A stretch of DNA of 64,000 bases from NCBI RefSeq assembly GCF_036924595.1, contig NZ_JAZHRV010000001.1, forward strand, positions 4,092,001 through 4,156,000. The letters are read 5' to 3'. Numbering within the stretch: position 1 is the stretch's first letter; the number at the start of each line of letters is the position of its first letter. A program made the translations under genes and the position numbers. Under the pieces are notes generated by a model. The model saw nothing but the letters and a program-made list of their open reading frames with translations. It had not been told where the DNA came from and searched no databases. This stretch comes from Bradyrhizobium algeriense (GTDB lineage: Bacteria > Pseudomonadota > Alphaproteobacteria > Rhizobiales > Xanthobacteraceae). Positions 61,202-64,000 of the stretch are shown piece by piece.

Positions 61202-61516
61202 AGGGCGCGCGCTTTTACGCGCCGGCGGCCGGCAGGCTAGCGGCGGCGATGGCGACGATCTGGGCCAGCCGGCGCCCGATCCGGGACGGGGCGCTGCGCA
61301 GAAATGAACGAACCTGTCGCATCTGACATCTTCCATGGGCGCCGGTGGAACGGGGGCGCATAGGGAAAATGGTCTCAAGCCGCCAACTAGTCGAGACGTC
61401 AGGGAAAATAGCAATGTGCGCTTCGTCCGGAGGCTGATCGGCAGTGGAATTATTGCCCCGGTCGACCCGCCGGCGACAAAATTCTTCCCCCCGGATTTTG
61501 GCTCATAGCCCGGTGC
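61202..61516. other. Intergenic stretch between convergent genes, one candidate small ORF
   Basis: A GC-rich hairpin (GGCGCG near 61204, CGCGCC near 61218) just past the phospholyase stop may be a terminator. The small ORF at 61215-61322 is listed separately. The remainder (61323-61516) shows no gene or repeat that I can support. Confidence 0.5.
61215..61322 (-). CDS. Candidate small ORF (35 aa, amphipathic)
   Basis: 35 codons: MRQVRSFLRSAPSRIGRR then a hydrophobic end (LAQIVAIAAASLPAAGA). GGAAG lies about ten bases before the ATG. The basic-then-hydrophobic arrangement looks like a short leader or membrane peptide. It could equally be a chance frame in GC-rich DNA. Confidence 0.3.
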   Translation of the reverse strand: MRQVRSFLRSAPSRIGRRLAQIVAIAAASLPAAGA

Positions 61517-62392
61517 TCACCGTGCTTGAACGGGCTGCGGCGCGCCGAGAAATCGCCGCAACGACGCCAGGACTTCATCGAGCCGGTCATGATGAAGCCA
61601 GTGTCCGGCGCCCGCGATCTTCTGCAGTTCAGCTTGCTTAAAATGCGCGAGCAGGCCGGCGGCCTCGGGATCGGGCAGAAAGCTTTCATCGCCCCACATC
61701 AGCAGGGTTGGACAGGTAATGCGCGACCACAAGGCGACATATTCGTCCGATGACAGCCGATACGGCGCCCTCGCCCGCTGATAATGGTCGAACTTCCAGC
61801 GATAGAGACCGTCGGAGCCCTGGCGAACGCCGTGCCGGGCAAGATGAAGCGCCAGCGCTGGTGTCAGCCTTTTGTTGCGAGCCGAAAGCCGCCGCGCCGC
61901 CTCGTCGATCGTCCGGAACGCGCTCGGTTGATACGCCGAGATACGGTCGAGCTGGTCGATCCAGCGCGACATCTGCTCGGCGATCGGCGCGGGCTGCGAG
62001 CCCGACAGGAAGGCGCCATCCAGCACGACAAGGCGCGATACCCTCTCCGGATAGGTCCCGGCATAGGCCAGCGCGACCATGCCGCCCATCGAGTGGCCGA
62101 CAATTGCGGCATCCTGCAGCGCCGCAAAACGCATCAGCCGGGTGAGGTCATAGACATTGTCGGTCAGGCTGTAGCTGCTTCCTTTCGCCCAATCGGAATC
62201 GCCGTGGCCGCGCAGATCCGGCGCGATGATATGGAAATGAGGTTGTAATTCGCGCGCGATCGCATCCCAGTTGCGGCAATGATCGAGCCCGCCATGGACC
62301 AGGATCAGGGGCGGCGCTGTCTCGTTACCCCAGTCGACATAGTGCAACCGCAGCCCCTGGGACTCATAAAAGCGGTCTGCCGGCTCGGCCAT
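61517..62392 (-). CDS. Alpha/beta hydrolase
   Basis: 291 residues. Oxyanion segment LILVHGGLDHCRNW, nucleophile Ser101 in VGHSMGGMVAL, and catalytic His in AGAGHWLHHDRLDEV near the C terminus. Epoxide-hydrolase/lactonase-like fold family with a helical cap at about 140-210. Substrate not evident. It lies 30 bp after the adjoining dehydrogenase gene on the same strand. Confidence 0.87.
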   Translation of the reverse strand: MAEPADRFYESQGLRLHYVDWGNETAPPLILVHGGLDHCRNWDAIARELQPHFHIIAPDLRGHGDSDWAKGSSYSLTDNVYDLTRLMRFAALQDAAIVGHSMGGMVALAYAGTYPERVSRLVVLDGAFLSGSQPAPIAEQMSRWIDQLDRISAYQPSAFRTIDEAARRLSARNKRLTPALALHLARHGVRQGSDGLYRWKFDHYQRARAPYRLSSDEYVALWSRITCPTLLMWGDESFLPDPEAAGLLAHFKQAELQKIAGAGHWLHHDRLDEVLASLRRFLGAPQPVQAR

Positions 62393-62422
62393 CGTGGGAT
62401 CGTCTCTCGTGGAGGTGATGGC

Positions 62423-63472
62423 CTATTTCGGCACAAATCCGAACGCGCGCTCGAAGCGCTTGACGTAATCGGGCCACACCTCGGGATTGACGATGCGCGG
62501 CGGCCGCTTGCCATCCAGCGCATCGAGAATCTGCTCGGCAGCGATCTTGCCCATGTTCATGCGCGCTTCCTTGGTGACGCCTGCCGTATGCGGGCTCGCC
62601 AGCACATTGTCGAACTGCAGCAGCGGATGCTCCGGCGGCGGCGGCTCCTTGTCCCAGACGTCGAGGCCTGCGCCCGCAATCCGCTTGTCGCGCAACGCCT
62701 CGTACAGCGCTTCCTCATCGTGAATGAAGCCGCGCGCCGTGGTGATGAAAAAGGCGTGCGGCTGCATCAGCGCGAATTCGCGGGCGCCGATCATGCGGCG
62801 ATTGTCCTTGGTCAGCGGACAGGAAATCGAGACGAAATCCGAGCGGCGCATCAGATCGTGAAGCTCGACCTTCTCGCCGCCCCGCGCGGCGATTTCTTCC
62901 GCGGTCAGAAAGGGATCGTAGGCGATCACCTTCATATGCAGCAGGCCATTGCACAGCTCCGCGATGCGGCGGCCGACATTGCCGATGCCGACGATGCCGA
63001 TGGTCTTGCCCTGCGCCTCGTTGCCGATCAGCGCGTTGCGATTGACGTTGGCCTCTCGGCGCAGCGCGCGGTCGGACTCGAGAATGCGCTTGGACAGCGT
63101 CAGCAGCATGCCGAGCGCATGCTCGGCGACCGAATTGGCGTTGCCGCCGGATTGATTGACGACGAGCACCCCCGCCGCCGTGCAGGCATCGACGTCGACG
63201 GGGTCGAAGCCAGCGCCGTTCGAGGACACGATCAGGAGGTTCGGCGCCCGCTTCAGCAAATCCCGACCGACATGGAAATGTTTTGCGATCTCGTCGCGCG
63301 CCGCTCCGACCTGATAGGCATGCGCCGCCGCCAAAATTGGCGCTGCAATCGTATCGGGGCTTTCGTTTTCCAGCCGGTCCAGCCGCACGTCGGCGCGCGC
63401 TTTCAGGATGTCGATGTAGATCTCGTGAGCGAGATATTTGACGTAGAACACGCGCTTGTTGTTGACGGTCAT
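62423..63472 (-). CDS. D-isomer-specific 2-hydroxyacid dehydrogenase
   Basis: 349 residues from ATG 63472 (MTVNNKRVFYVKYLAHE). NAD motif GIVGIGNVGRRIAEL, catalytic Arg in TTARGFIHDEEAL, Glu in DVWDKEPPPPEHP and His in ASPHTAGVTKEARM. It resembles 3-phosphoglycerate dehydrogenase-like enzymes acting on carboxylic acids; the N-terminal region is longer than in GhrA. Probably co-transcribed with the hydrolase. Confidence 0.87.
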   Translation of the reverse strand: MTVNNKRVFYVKYLAHEIYIDILKARADVRLDRLENESPDTIAAPILAAAHAYQVGAARDEIAKHFHVGRDLLKRAPNLLIVSSNGAGFDPVDVDACTAAGVLVVNQSGGNANSVAEHALGMLLTLSKRILESDRALRREANVNRNALIGNEAQGKTIGIVGIGNVGRRIAELCNGLLHMKVIAYDPFLTAEEIAARGGEKVELHDLMRRSDFVSISCPLTKDNRRMIGAREFALMQPHAFFITTARGFIHDEEALYEALRDKRIAGAGLDVWDKEPPPPEHPLLQFDNVLASPHTAGVTKEARMNMGKIAAEQILDALDGKRPPRIVNPEVWPDYVKRFERAFGFVPK

Positions 63473-63796
63473 TTTTCTTGGCAACTTTCAGTTCGAAGAG
63501 CGTAGGGCTTGACTGGTTTGGCGGGAGGGCCGCTGGCGGCCATGGTCAGGTAACAAGTCTCAGTGGAAGCGCCCGCAGCGCAACAGCCGCGCTGGCAGCA
63601 TTTCGGATATATCCAGCCATTGCCCCTCCCGGCATCTCTTCTTGCTTATCTCATATCGTCGCATACCCGATGTAGGGGCGCGCGGCGCAGAGCAGGATAC
63701 GATCGGAACATGTTGACAATCTCGCCGATGGCGTCAAGTTTCGCCGCTCCAAGAATGAAAGCCGACGAATAATCGGCGCGGATGAGGGAGACCAAA
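63473..63796. other. Divergent intergenic region, no gene seen
   Basis: Lies between the dehydrogenase start and the TPP-enzyme start, so it should carry promoters for both. A TTGAC (63713-63717) and GTCAA (63733-63737) inverted pair with 15 bases between is the only regular element seen. No credible ORF. Confidence 0.4.
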
Positions 63797-64000
63797 ATGG
63801 CGGTTGTGGAGGAAAAAACCTCGCCCGAAACCTCTGAGAAGAGCTGGCATGGCATCGTGCTGCAAAGCCTCAAGCGCAACGATATCCGCCTGGTCCCCTA
63901 CGTACCCGACCGCGTCCTGACCACGCTGATCAGGAGCCTGCACGCCGATCCCTTTTTCACGACCTTCCCCACCGCGCGCGAGGAGGAAGCGGTCGGCATC
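63797..64000 (+). CDS. TPP-dependent decarboxylase-like protein (partial, 5' end)
   Basis: 68 residues, running off the right edge. SWHGIVLQSLKRNDIRLVPY, then VPDRVLTTLIRSLHADPFF and TTFPTAREEEAVGI match the N-terminal part of sulfopyruvate/phosphonopyruvate decarboxylase-type TPP enzymes; the Glu in AREEEAVG is the cofactor-activating residue. Substrate cannot be decided from this piece. Confidence 0.75.
   Translation, partial: MAVVEEKTSPETSEKSWHGIVLQSLKRNDIRLVPYVPDRVLTTLIRSLHADPFFTTFPTAREEEAVGI

Noticed and set aside
63713..63737. TTGAC-N15-GTCAA as a regulator site
   Set aside because: Five-base arms are too short to claim a site without a known regulator nearby.

Overview
The window reads as chromosomal DNA of a high-GC alphaproteobacterium of the Bradyrhizobium type. 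The evidence is the rhizobial ChvE-GguAB sugar transporter, the phn gene set, a cytochrome-linked formate dehydrogenase with its accessory genes, GGAAC-N16/17-CGTT promoters typical of EcfG, and a GTGGGCAAAGCG-type dispersed hairpin repeat. The genus is an inference from gene content; no rRNA, tRNA or CRISPR was seen.

1-10.9 kb is a phosphonate region: phnGHIJKL (minus, phnL cut by the left edge), the divergent regulator phnF, the importer phnCDEE (minus), and phnM with a DUF1045 2H-phosphoesterase gene (plus). A perfect 13-bp inverted repeat lies between phnF and phnG. 11-bp-spaced Pho-box-like repeats precede phnG, phnC and phnM. An intact IS5-type element (10.9-12.4 kb, CATGCA target duplication) marks the boundary with the next block.

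12.4-26.6 kb is a sugar region on the minus strand: ytfQRT-yjfF (galactofuranose-type importer), a GntR/FCD regulator, galactose 1-dehydrogenase, galM, an SMP-30 lactonase, then chvE-gguA-gguB. garD (galactarate dehydratase) is divergent. Together they suggest uptake and oxidative breakdown of galactose-type sugars.

26.7-34.6 kb is a patch of small, mostly uncharacterised genes (CBS, SDR, Nudix, DUF3072, DUF6496, secreted and membrane peptides). At least four have exact EcfG-type promoters, pointing to a general stress response island. It also holds two gene remnants joined head to head (DUF4142 and an SDR).

34.6-49.1 kb is a formate dehydrogenase locus. The minus-strand run goes from a lipoate/biotin-ligase-like gene through DUF6505, DUF6352, DUF3305, DUF3306, an HTH-TorD fusion, a Tat-target peptide, the catalytic, Fe-S and cytochrome b subunits, a 51-aa peptide, a DUF971 protein and a WD40-cytochrome c. 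Divergently there are a multi-cluster ferredoxin-like protein and an Mrp-type ATPase. Several of these proteins have no assigned role and look like a dedicated maturation module.

49.1-50.1 kb contains debris of toxin/adhesin genes (an Rhs core fragment, a possible orphan immunity gene, an RTX-related fragment). 50.1-61.2 kb is a catabolic cluster: an acetylpolyamine-amidohydrolase-like deacetylase and GntR regulator (minus), then class II aldolase, a dipeptide-type ABC transporter, a 2-hydroxyacid dehydrogenase, an APH-family kinase and a PLP phospholyase-like enzyme (plus). The kinase/phospholyase pair resembles the animal ethanolamine/hydroxylysine pathway and suggests an unassigned amino-alcohol pathway. 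The right end has an alpha/beta hydrolase, another hydroxyacid dehydrogenase, and the start of a TPP-enzyme gene cut by the window edge.
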